Assembly (NCBI GenBank): GCA_002502685.1
Contig: DAQA01000020.1
Coordinates: 1-10,652 of the forward strand
Length of the DNA stretch: 10,652 nt
From: Euryarchaeota archaeon UBA202
GTDB taxonomy: Archaea > Thermoplasmatota > E2 > UBA202
Direction: 5' to 3'
Position numbers and translations under genes: made by a program. The notes beneath the pieces were generated by a model, which ran no database searches, was not told the DNA's origin, and worked only from the letters and a program-made list of their open reading frames with translations. Shown piece after piece: positions 1 to 6,924 of this stretch. Each line of letters starts with the position of its first letter. Position 1 is the stretch's first letter.

Positions 1-1421
1 TGATGCAGTCGTTCCATATATGTATAGAGACCTATGGCTCCTGTTGGAAGTTGTTCATATTTTTTTCCAAGCATCTTTCTAAGATTTGGTGCAGTAACAA
101 ATATTTCGTCTTTGGTGTCTCCAAATCTGGTGATATAAACGGGTACCAGTCCTTCGTCAATCGTTTTACCAATGGTTTTTCCCACCATGGCTGCTGCAAG
201 TGGCGCCCGTGCCATTCCCACTAGTTTAAAATATGGTGATCCTAATGCGAGACCTTTGAGGATTTGATCCTCAAATGAAAATCCTCCGGCGATGGCGATA
301 TCAGGAATATATTCACCCTTTTTTGCAAGCTTGTCAACATATTTGTAGAGCAAAGAATATATTTCTACGGGTGGGATACCCCATTCATTCATCATCCTCC
401 ATGGACTCATGCCCGTACCTCCCCCTGCGGCATCAACGGTTAACAGATCAAGTTTTGCTTTTGATGCAAAACGTACAGCCCGGGCTAGATCAACTGGCCG
501 GTAGGCCCCTGTTTTAAGAAAGATATGTTTTGCACCCATCTTTCTTAGTTCCTTTACTCGTTTCATAAAAGATTCTTCTTGGACCATGCCTACTTTGGAA
601 TGTCGTTCGAATTCCTTAAAGTTCCCCTGATTAAATGCTTGTATAACGTCAGGGTCCAATGGGTCGGGAAGGACTATATATCCTCTTTTTTTCAGGAGTT
701 GGGCTTTTTGTAAATCCTTGATTTTTACTTCTCCGCCAATATTTTTTGCTCCTTGACCCCATTTCATTTCCACGGCATCCACATCGAGTTCAGAAATGGC
801 GTATTCATGGACACCTAAATGTGTATCTTCGATATTTGCCTGAACAATGATTGCTCCATATCCTTTCTGTTGCCAATCCCTGTAGGTTTTCACTCGCCAT
901 TCAAGTTCAGGGGAATGCCTTATTTTCCCATTCACAATCTCTGATTCCGGGTCCATTCCACATACATTTTCTCCAACGGTGAGGGGTATACCTGTAACGG
1001 CGGCTCCCATGGCCAAACCCTCCCAGTTATTTTTTGCAATAGATGTTGATCCCAGTCCTGGAATGATGAGAGGCATTTTTAATTTAATTTTTTTGTCTTT
1101 ACCGATCCGTGTTTCCAGGTTTACATTTGAAAAAATTGCTTTTTCACTGTCTGCCTCTATTCCCCAGGCTCCTACAACGCCTCCCAGTATGGTAAAATGG
1201 GATAAATCAACAGGGTAGATCTTTTGGCTGGCCGCGGTAATTATACCGAAGGGTTGGGGGTAAATGACTTCGTGGCCTCGATAGGCAGATTTACCTATCT
1301 CACACATGCCAATACAGCCATCTACACAGGTGGTGCACATTCCACTAAGTGAATTTATAGCATCTTCTGTCCTATTTTTGCTTAACGTAGCAGCCGATGC
1401 ATTTATTTTAGTGTATGACAT
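1..1421 (-). CDS. FMN-binding glutamate-synthase-like (GltS-domain) protein, C-terminus off the window
   Basis: Reading the minus strand from an ATG at 1419-1421 gives 473 uninterrupted codons that leave the window at position 1, so the C-terminus is missing. An AGGAGG Shine-Dalgarno (1430-1435) 8 nt upstream fixes the start. The body matches the FMN-binding synthase domain of glutamate synthase (Pfam Glu_synthase family): a GLGSTSIAKNNW stretch, VEMKWGQGAKNIGGEV, and the signature DAAGGGTGMSP at residues 330-340. Near the N-terminus Cys29, Cys32, Cys36 and Cys40 form a C-x2-C-x3-C-x3-C set suited to an Fe-S cluster. The only other cysteine in the visible part is Cys154. The loop that carries three [3Fe-4S] cysteines in classical GltB is replaced by GMARAPLAAAMVG (402-414). 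No glutamine amidotransferase domain precedes it. It is the last visible gene of the NuoE/NuoF-GltD/NuoG-like operon and is inferred to be that complex's catalytic subunit. Glutamate synthesis is possible but unproven; another amino-acid or keto-acid substrate is equally possible. Confidence 0.87.
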   Translation of the reverse strand, partial: MSYTKINASAATLSKNRTEDAINSLSGMCTTCVDGCIGMCEIGKSAYRGHEVIYPQPFGIITAASQKIYPVDLSHFTILGGVVGAWGIEADSEKAIFSNVNLETRIGKDKKIKLKMPLIIPGLGSTSIAKNNWEGLAMGAAVTGIPLTVGENVCGMDPESEIVNGKIRHSPELEWRVKTYRDWQQKGYGAIIVQANIEDTHLGVHEYAISELDVDAVEMKWGQGAKNIGGEVKIKDLQKAQLLKKRGYIVLPDPLDPDVIQAFNQGNFKEFERHSKVGMVQEESFMKRVKELRKMGAKHIFLKTGAYRPVDLARAVRFASKAKLDLLTVDAAGGGTGMSPWRMMNEWGIPPVEIYSLLYKYVDKLAKKGEYIPDIAIAGGFSFEDQILKGLALGSPYFKLVGMARAPLAAAMVGKTIGKTIDEGLVPVYITRFGDTKDEIFVTAPNLRKMLGKKYEQLPTGAIGLYTYMERLH

Positions 1422-1489
1422 ATTTTTTTCCTCCTGTTGTTTTTAGTTTTCTTTTTTCCTTTCCTTTTTTAACCATACTTTCACTCTCA

Positions 1490-2185
1490 TCATTTTTCTT
1501 TTTCTGTTTTTCTTCTCCCGGTTTCTTTATAGCACCATCCACATGGATCCATAAAACACATTTTTTGTTCTTCTTCTTCAAGACAAACCGGTTCGACATT
1601 CAGACAACCCCCACAGACATCACCGGGGGGATGAGGGCCTTGGCACCGTAATTCACACGCAGGACAAATATACATACAGGCGCCACAGGTACGGCAGATG
1701 TCAGATTTCACATCAAAGGGTGTGGTAATCCGTCGGTCTTTACCCCGATTGATAAACCCTATTGCCCGTGCATCCATCTGTTCATTACACATTCTCACAC
1801 AGAGACCACAAAGAATACAATCGCTATAATCAACCTTAAAGCGTACTTTTTGAACATTATGTGCGGAAGCAAGATCTTGAACTGTTTTTGATGATGGACA
1901 CATGGCAAGGAGCAACTCTATCAACATTTTCCGGGCCTCCACAACCCGGCGGGTATGGGTCCATACCTGTAATCCATGTTCAGCAGGATAGGTACAGGAT
2001 GAAACCAATCGTGCCTGTTCACCCTTATTGATTTCCACGACACATAAACGACAGGCACCATAGGGTGTAAGCCCTTCAACATGGCACAGTGTTGGAATAT
2101 CAATTCCAAGGAAACGGGCAGCATCCAATATGGTTGACCCCTCCTCCACTTGCACATCAATCCCATTTATAGATAATTCTAACAT
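1490..2185 (-). CDS. NuoG/HoxU-type ferredoxin subunit: [2Fe-2S] plus two [4Fe-4S], with Cys-rich tail
   Basis: This 231-residue electron-transfer subunit starts at an ATG directly abutting the stop codon of the upstream gene, with a GAGGCGG Shine-Dalgarno inside that gene's last codons. Residues 1-78 are a plant-type ferredoxin fold with [2Fe-2S] ligands Cys34, Cys45, Cys48 and Cys64. Two [4Fe-4S] motifs follow: Cys123/126/129/133 (CILCGLCVRMC) and Cys164/167/170/174 (CRTCGACMYIC). The His-Cys3 cluster motif found between these domains in NuoG and HydA is absent; the matching stretch is ELLLAMCPSSKTVQDLA with a single Cys96. After the second [4Fe-4S] motif the chain adds a tail with eight further cysteines (177, 181, 191, 194, 201, 210, 215, 218) that could hold one or two more metal centres. 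There is no hydrogenase or molybdopterin domain, so it should pass electrons between the NuoF-GltD fusion and a separate catalytic or ferredoxin partner, presumably the GltS-like protein 68 nt downstream. The Fe-S assignment is secure; the partner is inferred from the operon. Confidence 0.92.
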   Translation of the reverse strand: MLELSINGIDVQVEEGSTILDAARFLGIDIPTLCHVEGLTPYGACRLCVVEINKGEQARLVSSCTYPAEHGLQVWTHTRRVVEARKMLIELLLAMCPSSKTVQDLASAHNVQKVRFKVDYSDCILCGLCVRMCNEQMDARAIGFINRGKDRRITTPFDVKSDICRTCGACMYICPACELRCQGPHPPGDVCGGCLNVEPVCLEEEEQKMCFMDPCGWCYKETGRRKTEKEK

Positions 2186-5100
2186 TTAACAAACCGCCTC
2201 TTTCTCATCTATTTCCAATTTTTCTTTAAGGTCAATTTCCAGATCACACCGTAAGCATCGTTGTGCCTCTTTCATAGCTGTTTTTTTGGTGTAGCCTTTA
2301 CTCACCTCATTGAAATTACCCAGTCGTTGATTTAATAACAACATTCTTGGTTTTTGCATACCATACCCCATAGGTTCTGCTTCAGAATCAAAATAAGTAT
2401 CCACAATTTTATGTTCCCTCCAGGGATACTGCCGTGTACGATCTTTGGCCAAGTATTGATCTATCGTGACAGCTGTACGTTCCCCTGAGGCTATTGCCTT
2501 GATAATGGTGGCAGGCCCAGAAACTACGTCTCCACCAGAAAAAATACCGGGGATGCTTGTTCTACCAGATTTATCACTTGCTATTGTTCCATCCCGATTT
2601 AGTTCAACATCAAGGCCAGTGAACAATTCAGTGACATCAGAAAATTCACCTATTGCAGGAATCACCATATCAACATCCAAATAAAAATTACTGTTGTCAA
2701 GGGGTATGGGTCTTTGCCGTCCTTCCTTGTCAAAATCACCCTGTTTCATCCTGACGCACTCAATTGCTTTAACTTTCCCCTTTTCCCCAAGTATTCTAAC
2801 TGGTGTTGTTAGATAATGAATCTTAATTCCCTCATGTTCTGCTTCTTCAATCTCTGTCGTATAGGCAGGCATATCTTTCCTGGTTCTCCGGTATAGAACA
2901 ATTGTTTCAGCCGCACCCATTCTATTGACTGTGCGGGCAGCATCAATAGCGGAGTTGCCACCGCCAATGATAGCCACTTTTTTATCTGCAGGGCTAACGA
3001 TAGGATTGCCGAGGTTAACATCCAAAAGAAAATCAACAGCCTGAATAACATTTTCCAGATTCTCCCCAGGGATACCAAGATGCCGGTCTCCATACATCCC
3101 CACGGCAACAAAAAAGGCTTCATATCCCTGTGACCATAATTGGGATATGGTAATATCTTTGCCAATACGAGTATTGAGTTTGATGTCAACCCCTAATTTT
3201 TTTATATTGGCAATTTCCCGGTTCAGTATCCTTTTAGGCAATCGATACTCGGGTATAGCCACTGCCATCATTCCCCCAGCAACTGGCTGTGATTCAAAAA
3301 CTGTGGGTCGATACCCCAGGCGCGCTAGGAAATACGCACAGCTTAAACCTGCAGGGCCTGAGCCAATGATGGCAACCTTGAACGGGATAGTTTCTTTTGA
3401 GACTTGTATGTCGGGATACTCAATATTGTTCTCTTCATAATCCCCAATAAATCTTTTTAATTCCCTGATGGCAACTGGTTCATCAAGTTGATTTCTTCTA
3501 CATTTAGACTGACATATATGATCACATATGCGTCCACAAACAGAAGGGAAGGGATTGGTATCTAAGGCAAGTTCCAAGGCTTCAGAAAATCGTCCTTCTC
3601 CAATTAAGGAGATATAGCCGGGAACATTCATTCCCACTGGGCATGCATTCTGGCATGGTGAGATATAGAGATCGCGACATACTCCAGTGGGACATTTTCT
3701 GTCCCGTATATGGGTTTCATATTCCTCGCGGAAATATTTGATGGTGGATAAAACAGGATTTGCGGCAGTTTGCCCCAGTCCGCACATTGATGTATCTTTA
3801 ACTACTTGTGCAAGTTCTTGTAGAAGTTCAATGTCTCCCTCCTTGCCTTTCCCCTGGGTAATGCCAGTGACGATTTCAGCCATGCGCCGGGTTCCTTCCC
3901 GGCAAGAAAGACATTTTCCGCAAGATTCGTCTTGCAGAAATTCTAAGAAGTATCGGGCTACATCGACCATGCAGGTATCCTCATCCATGACCACCATGCC
4001 ACCCGATCCCATGATGGATCCAACCTCTTTTAGTTTTTCATAATCTATGGGTGTGTCAAGAAGACTCTTAGGGATACAACCCCCAGAGGGGCCACCTGTT
4101 TGAACTGCTTTAAAGCTTTTATTCTCGGGGATGCCTCCCCCGATTCCATATACAAGATCTTTTAGTGAAAATCCCATGGGAACTTCTACGAGCCCCGTAT
4201 TATTTATTTTACCCACAAGGGAAAATATTTTTGTTCCTTTACTTTTTTCGGTACCAATCTTTGAATACCACTTTGATCCCTTTGTGATAATAAGTGGGAT
4301 ATTCGCCCATGTTTCCACATTATTGATATTGGTGGGTTTTCTCCATAGTCCCTTTTGTGCAGGAAATGGTGGACGCTGCCGAGGTTCTCCGATCCTCCCT
4401 TCAATAGATGCTATGAGAGCAGTTTCTTCCCCACAGACAAATGCTCCAGCTCCACGCACTATCTTTAAATCAAAATGGAAATGAGATGACAGGATGTTTT
4501 GTCCAAGAAAACCATATTCTCGGGCTTGTTTTATCGCATTTTCTACGGTCTTCACTGCAAGAGGATATTCATCACGGATGTAAATAAATCCTTCATCAGC
4601 CCCAATTGCATAGGCACCAATAATCATCCCTTCAATGACGCTATGGGGATTTCCTTCTAACAAACCCCTATCCATATACGCGCCAGGATCGCCTTCATCG
4701 CCATTACAAATAATATATTTTTTCGTGCCCTTTGCCCGCCGACAAAATTCCCATTTAAATCCCGTAGGAAACCCTGCGCCTCCTCGTCCTTGTATGCCTG
4801 AGTCTTTAATCTCGTTAATCACCTTTTCCGGTGTCATCGAAGTTAATGCCTTAGATAGGGAGGAGTATCCACCGATACCAAAATAGTCTTTAATGTTTTG
4901 TGGATCTATCCGGGCATTATTTCCCAAGATATTCCTAGTTTGCTTTTTATAAAATGGGATCTCTTGTTCTTTTACTATCCTCTCTTGTGTCTCGGGATTC
5001 GTATAAAGCAAATCTGGTATTATTTTTTTTTCGATTACTGTTTTCTTGATGATCTTCTTCACATCAGTGGGTTGCACTTTTATGTAATGTATCTCCTCTG

Positions 5101-5338
5101 GGAGAATAGTTAAGTAAGGCTCAATTTCACAAAACCCGTGGCAACCGGTAATTTTCAGGTCCACGTTTGATTCTAAGTTATGTTTTTTCAGTTCTTTTTT
5201 GAAGGCCTTCACAACGTTATCTGCTCCGCGGGCAATGCCACAAGTACCAGTTCCTATTACAATGCAAGGTTTATCCGTTTTTACCGAGTTTTTGGCAATA
5301 ATCTTGTTTAGCTCTGCGGGTGTTTTAATTTTGTTCAT
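2186..5338 (-). CDS. Thioredoxin-like/NuoF/GltD fusion: NADH and NAD(P)H flavin oxidoreductase
   Basis: This 1050-residue cytoplasmic flavo-iron-sulfur protein fuses three modules. Residues 1-100 are a thioredoxin-like ferredoxin domain (Cys25, Cys33, Cys66, Cys70). Residues 130-545 are NuoF/HydB-like: FMN/NADH motifs GRGGAGFPTG (184-193) and CNGDEGDPGAYMDR (211-224), an SLBB region, and a complete [4Fe-4S] site Cys473/476/479 plus Cys519. Residues 549-1035 are GltD/NfnB-like: eight N-terminal cysteines (549, 554, 562, 566, 601, 605, 609, 613) for two [4Fe-4S] clusters, an FAD dinucleotide motif GSGPAG (659-664), an NAD(P) motif GGGNSAID (792-799) followed by YRRTRKDMPA, and a second FAD motif GIFSGGD (931-937). 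The C-terminus holds Cys1028/1031 and a terminal Cys1050. The DEGDPGAYMDR wording is that of bifurcating hydrogenase or formate dehydrogenase beta subunits rather than of complex I. It starts 2 nt after the preceding stop, with AAGGGTGA as Shine-Dalgarno. With one NADH site and one NAD(P)H site it can link two pyridine nucleotide pools to its partner subunits. Confidence 0.94.
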   Translation of the reverse strand: MNKIKTPAELNKIIAKNSVKTDKPCIVIGTGTCGIARGADNVVKAFKKELKKHNLESNVDLKITGCHGFCEIEPYLTILPEEIHYIKVQPTDVKKIIKKTVIEKKIIPDLLYTNPETQERIVKEQEIPFYKKQTRNILGNNARIDPQNIKDYFGIGGYSSLSKALTSMTPEKVINEIKDSGIQGRGGAGFPTGFKWEFCRRAKGTKKYIICNGDEGDPGAYMDRGLLEGNPHSVIEGMIIGAYAIGADEGFIYIRDEYPLAVKTVENAIKQAREYGFLGQNILSSHFHFDLKIVRGAGAFVCGEETALIASIEGRIGEPRQRPPFPAQKGLWRKPTNINNVETWANIPLIITKGSKWYSKIGTEKSKGTKIFSLVGKINNTGLVEVPMGFSLKDLVYGIGGGIPENKSFKAVQTGGPSGGCIPKSLLDTPIDYEKLKEVGSIMGSGGMVVMDEDTCMVDVARYFLEFLQDESCGKCLSCREGTRRMAEIVTGITQGKGKEGDIELLQELAQVVKDTSMCGLGQTAANPVLSTIKYFREEYETHIRDRKCPTGVCRDLYISPCQNACPVGMNVPGYISLIGEGRFSEALELALDTNPFPSVCGRICDHICQSKCRRNQLDEPVAIRELKRFIGDYEENNIEYPDIQVSKETIPFKVAIIGSGPAGLSCAYFLARLGYRPTVFESQPVAGGMMAVAIPEYRLPKRILNREIANIKKLGVDIKLNTRIGKDITISQLWSQGYEAFFVAVGMYGDRHLGIPGENLENVIQAVDFLLDVNLGNPIVSPADKKVAIIGGGNSAIDAARTVNRMGAAETIVLYRRTRKDMPAYTTEIEEAEHEGIKIHYLTTPVRILGEKGKVKAIECVRMKQGDFDKEGRQRPIPLDNSNFYLDVDMVIPAIGEFSDVTELFTGLDVELNRDGTIASDKSGRTSIPGIFSGGDVVSGPATIIKAIASGERTAVTIDQYLAKDRTRQYPWREHKIVDTYFDSEAEPMGYGMQKPRMLLLNQRLGNFNEVSKGYTKKTAMKEAQRCLRCDLEIDLKEKLEIDEKEAVC

Positions 5339-5340
5339 AT

Positions 5341-5748
5341 CTAATCACCCTTAAAAAATGTGGAGTACACATTATAGAATGCTTTCAATTCTGTTGCTAA
5401 ATCTTCGAACTCTAGCAGATGCTTTTTGCATCCATTGCGTGAACACATCTGGATAGTTCCTCCATCCTCAATATCCATCACCACCATCTTGGCATGACAT
5501 TTTTCGCAAATACGGGTACTCATTAAACTGTCCTTACACCAAGGGCAAAAGAGGGTTAGTATCTCTCCTTCAGGAACAAAAAAAGGGAACTCGGTATGAT
5601 AACTCCCATAGAGAGAGCTTAAATATAAATCTCCTTTTTTTCCTTTATATTGCAAGGTCACCTTTACAGCCGGATGTTCATCGATTTTATGTTCTTTATC
5701 AAGTAAGCTATGATTGCAATGAGGGCATTCTACATTTAATTGAATCAC
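5341..5748 (-). CDS. Small eight-cysteine, zinc-ribbon-like protein of unknown function
   Basis: This 135-residue protein starts with GTG, not ATG: the GTGA overlap (5745-5748) couples it to the stop of the NuoE-like gene, and a GGAG lies about 8 nt upstream. The next in-frame Met is not until residue 75, well inside the Cys motifs, so the GTG start is favoured. Eight cysteines are arranged as pairs: Cys8/11 (CPHC), Cys68/71 (CPWC), Cys81/84 (CEKC) and Cys102/107 (CSRNGC). These would make two zinc-ribbon or rubredoxin-like knuckles, or possibly Fe-S sites. There is no signal peptide and no membrane segment; the C-terminal 25 residues look helical. I do not recognise the family. Its place between the NuoE-like and NuoF-GltD genes, with translational coupling on one side and a 2-nt gap on the other, suggests an accessory or structural subunit, an assembly factor, or a redox-sensing component of the same complex. 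Confidence 0.85.
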   Translation of the reverse strand: MIQLNVECPHCNHSLLDKEHKIDEHPAVKVTLQYKGKKGDLYLSSLYGSYHTEFPFFVPEGEILTLFCPWCKDSLMSTRICEKCHAKMVVMDIEDGGTIQMCSRNGCKKHLLEFEDLATELKAFYNVYSTFFKGD

Positions 5749-6257
5749 GAGTCACTCTCCTGCACTCTCTTTTTATATTTTTTAAGGATAGAGGGAATTA
5801 TTTTTGTGGTCACCTGTCCATAGTATTCATCATCTATCGTCATTAAAGGTCCAAGAGCACACACCCCGAGGCATCTAACGGTTTGGAGTGTGAAGTTTTC
5901 ATCGGGAGTGGTTTCTCCCACATTGATATCAAGTTGGTTTTTCAGTTCATCCAGGATCTTTGGGCTTCCCCGGACATGGCAGGCTGTGCCCAGGCACACT
6001 GTGACAATGTGCTTTCCCCGGGGGGTTAAACTAAAAGATTTATAGAAAGTCACCGTGCTATATACATCGATGAGGGGGATTTTTAATTTTTCAGAAACAT
6101 ATTCTAATATTTCTTGGGGAAGCCATCTATTCTTGGCTTGAATGTCTTGTAGTATTGAAATTAATGCTGTCTTGTCATTATGGTGTTTTTGAAGTATTTT
6201 ATCAACATCAGCTGTTTTTATCATTCTAGCCATTCGATGTATGGGGTGTATTAGCAT
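5745..6257 (-). CDS. NuoE-type thioredoxin-like [2Fe-2S] subunit
   Basis: This is the first gene of the operon: a 170-residue NuoE/HydC-type subunit with a helical N-terminal bundle (about 15-75) and a thioredoxin-like [2Fe-2S] domain with ligands Cys88, Cys93 (CLGTAC), Cys129 and Cys133 (CLGVC). The motifs WLPQEILEYVSEKL and VYSTVTFYKSF are typical of the family, and the length is about normal. In complex I and in bifurcating hydrogenases this subunit sits against NuoF near the FMN; the same role is inferred here with the downstream fusion protein. The start is uncertain. The ATG at 6257 has no Shine-Dalgarno, and ATGs at 6233 (Met9) and 6224 (Met12) are also possible. The homologous part begins around Met12, and a TTTTAAAA stretch at about 6261-6268 would suit near-leaderless transcription from one of the later starts. 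Its stop overlaps the next gene by 4 nt. Confidence 0.92.
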   Translation of the reverse strand: MLIHPIHRMARMIKTADVDKILQKHHNDKTALISILQDIQAKNRWLPQEILEYVSEKLKIPLIDVYSTVTFYKSFSLTPRGKHIVTVCLGTACHVRGSPKILDELKNQLDINVGETTPDENFTLQTVRCLGVCALGPLMTIDDEYYGQVTTKIIPSILKKYKKRVQESDS

Positions 6258-6498
6258 ATCATTTTAAAATCTTACGATTAATAAAAAAAACGGGTAATAA
6301 CGAGAGAAGTGCATACTAGTGTGATAAAAAGCTCTTGCCGAATAATAGGGAGATGGATATTATAAAAAAAATATAGATTTATACTCTCTATTTTTTTGGT
6401 TTTATAGGTTTTAGAAAAAATACATGTAATTAATAATGTTTATAAATATATGGAGGATATATCTTTAATTCACGGATAAATAGGTGGGTAATGAGACG
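6258..6498. other. Divergent intergenic region between the redox operon and a small plus-strand gene
   Basis: About 240 nt of very AT-rich sequence separates two divergent genes. On the minus strand several TATA-like stretches could serve the operon (around 6275-6285, 6323-6331 and 6371-6384), but none can be chosen with confidence. On the plus strand one TATA-like box stands out (6439-6450, listed separately). Homopolymer tracts (8 A at 6283-6290, 8 A at 6364-6371, 7 T at 6391-6397) are consistent with promoter DNA. No RNA gene, riboswitch or perfect operator-like palindrome was recognised. Confidence 0.6.
6439..6450 (+). promoter_or_regulatory. Archaeal TATA-like box for the small plus-strand ORF
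   Basis: TTTATAAATATA is close to the archaeal TATA consensus. Transcription would be expected to begin about 25 nt downstream, near 6470. That leaves a leader of roughly 30 nt containing the AGGTGGG Shine-Dalgarno (6482-6488) before the ATG at 6499. No BRE element was defined. Confidence 0.5.
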
Positions 6499-6672
6499 AT
6501 GCGGGAATATAGCAAGGATCCCATATGGCCATGGCAGTATAAGACTGTTCCCGCCATTAAGGGATGGTATGCAATTGATTATTGGATGAAAAAAAATCCA
6601 GGGTGTCCCGTTCCACGGGTCTGTAGAAAAAAAATGGATTTCAGCACCATTGAGGAACGGTGTAAAGAATAA
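6499..6672 (+). CDS. Small hypothetical protein (57 residues), Trp- and Cys-containing
   Basis: This is the only likely plus-strand gene. I chose the ATG at 6499 because AGGTGGG (6482-6488) lies 10 nt upstream and a good TATA-like box lies about 50 nt upstream; a GTG at 6484 would add five residues but sits inside the Shine-Dalgarno. The product has no signal peptide or membrane helix. It contains four tryptophans (10, 12, 23, 29), three cysteines (36, 42, 55, the first two in GCPVPRVC) and a charged C-terminus. I do not recognise the family. It is transcribed away from the redox operon and could share its regulation, but nothing in the sequence proves a link. Support comes from the promoter and ribosome-binding site and from the absence of any competing gene on the other strand; such a short ORF could still be chance. 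Confidence 0.5.
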   Translation: MREYSKDPIWPWQYKTVPAIKGWYAIDYWMKKNPGCPVPRVCRKKMDFSTIEERCKE

Positions 6673-6738
6673 AATCCTGGATAAGCCAAGACCAAAACAC
6701 TCTCTGTTTTATCCTCTTTGTCTCTGGTTTGTTAAGGA

Positions 6739-6751
6739 TTTTTTTGTTTTT
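6739..6751 (+). terminator. T-rich termination tract after the small ORF
   Basis: Seven T, one G and five T on the plus strand, 67 nt past the stop of the small ORF and without a strong hairpin, fit the oligo-T termination common in archaea. Assigned from composition and position only. Confidence 0.35.
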
Positions 6752-6808
6752 CGTACGGTGGAATAACCATATAGGCCATAATGGGATTTGGACAATATTT
6801 GTACCAGC

Positions 6809-6856
6809 AAAAAAAAGTAGGATTTTACAGGGTTGAACAACAAAAATGGAAAAAAA
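6809..6856 (-). terminator. T-rich termination tracts after the surface-protein gene
   Basis: Read on the minus strand there are runs of seven T (6850-6856) and eight T (6809-6816) about 70-115 nt past the stop of the PKD/cohesin protein. They fit archaeal intrinsic termination by oligo-T; no stable hairpin was seen. Confidence 0.35.
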
Positions 6857-6924
6857 CCGGATTGAGGATTTGATTACTTTGTATATCCTGATTGAGTGCT
6901 GATGAACAGTGAAACTAGCAAGTT

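Noticed and set aside
1..1421. Ordinary full-length glutamate synthase large subunit
   Set aside because: The N-terminal glutaminase domain is absent and the [3Fe-4S] cysteine loop is replaced.
1408..1651. Short open frames on both strands across the gap between the ferredoxin and GltS-like genes
   Set aside because: Their translations are Lys-rich or Phe-rich by-products of an A/T-rich spacer and overlap two well-supported genes.
1..6257. Complex I (Nuo) operon
   Set aside because: There are no membrane subunits, no NuoCD/NuoB/NuoI, and the NuoF motif is of the HydB type; the set is a soluble oxidoreductase.
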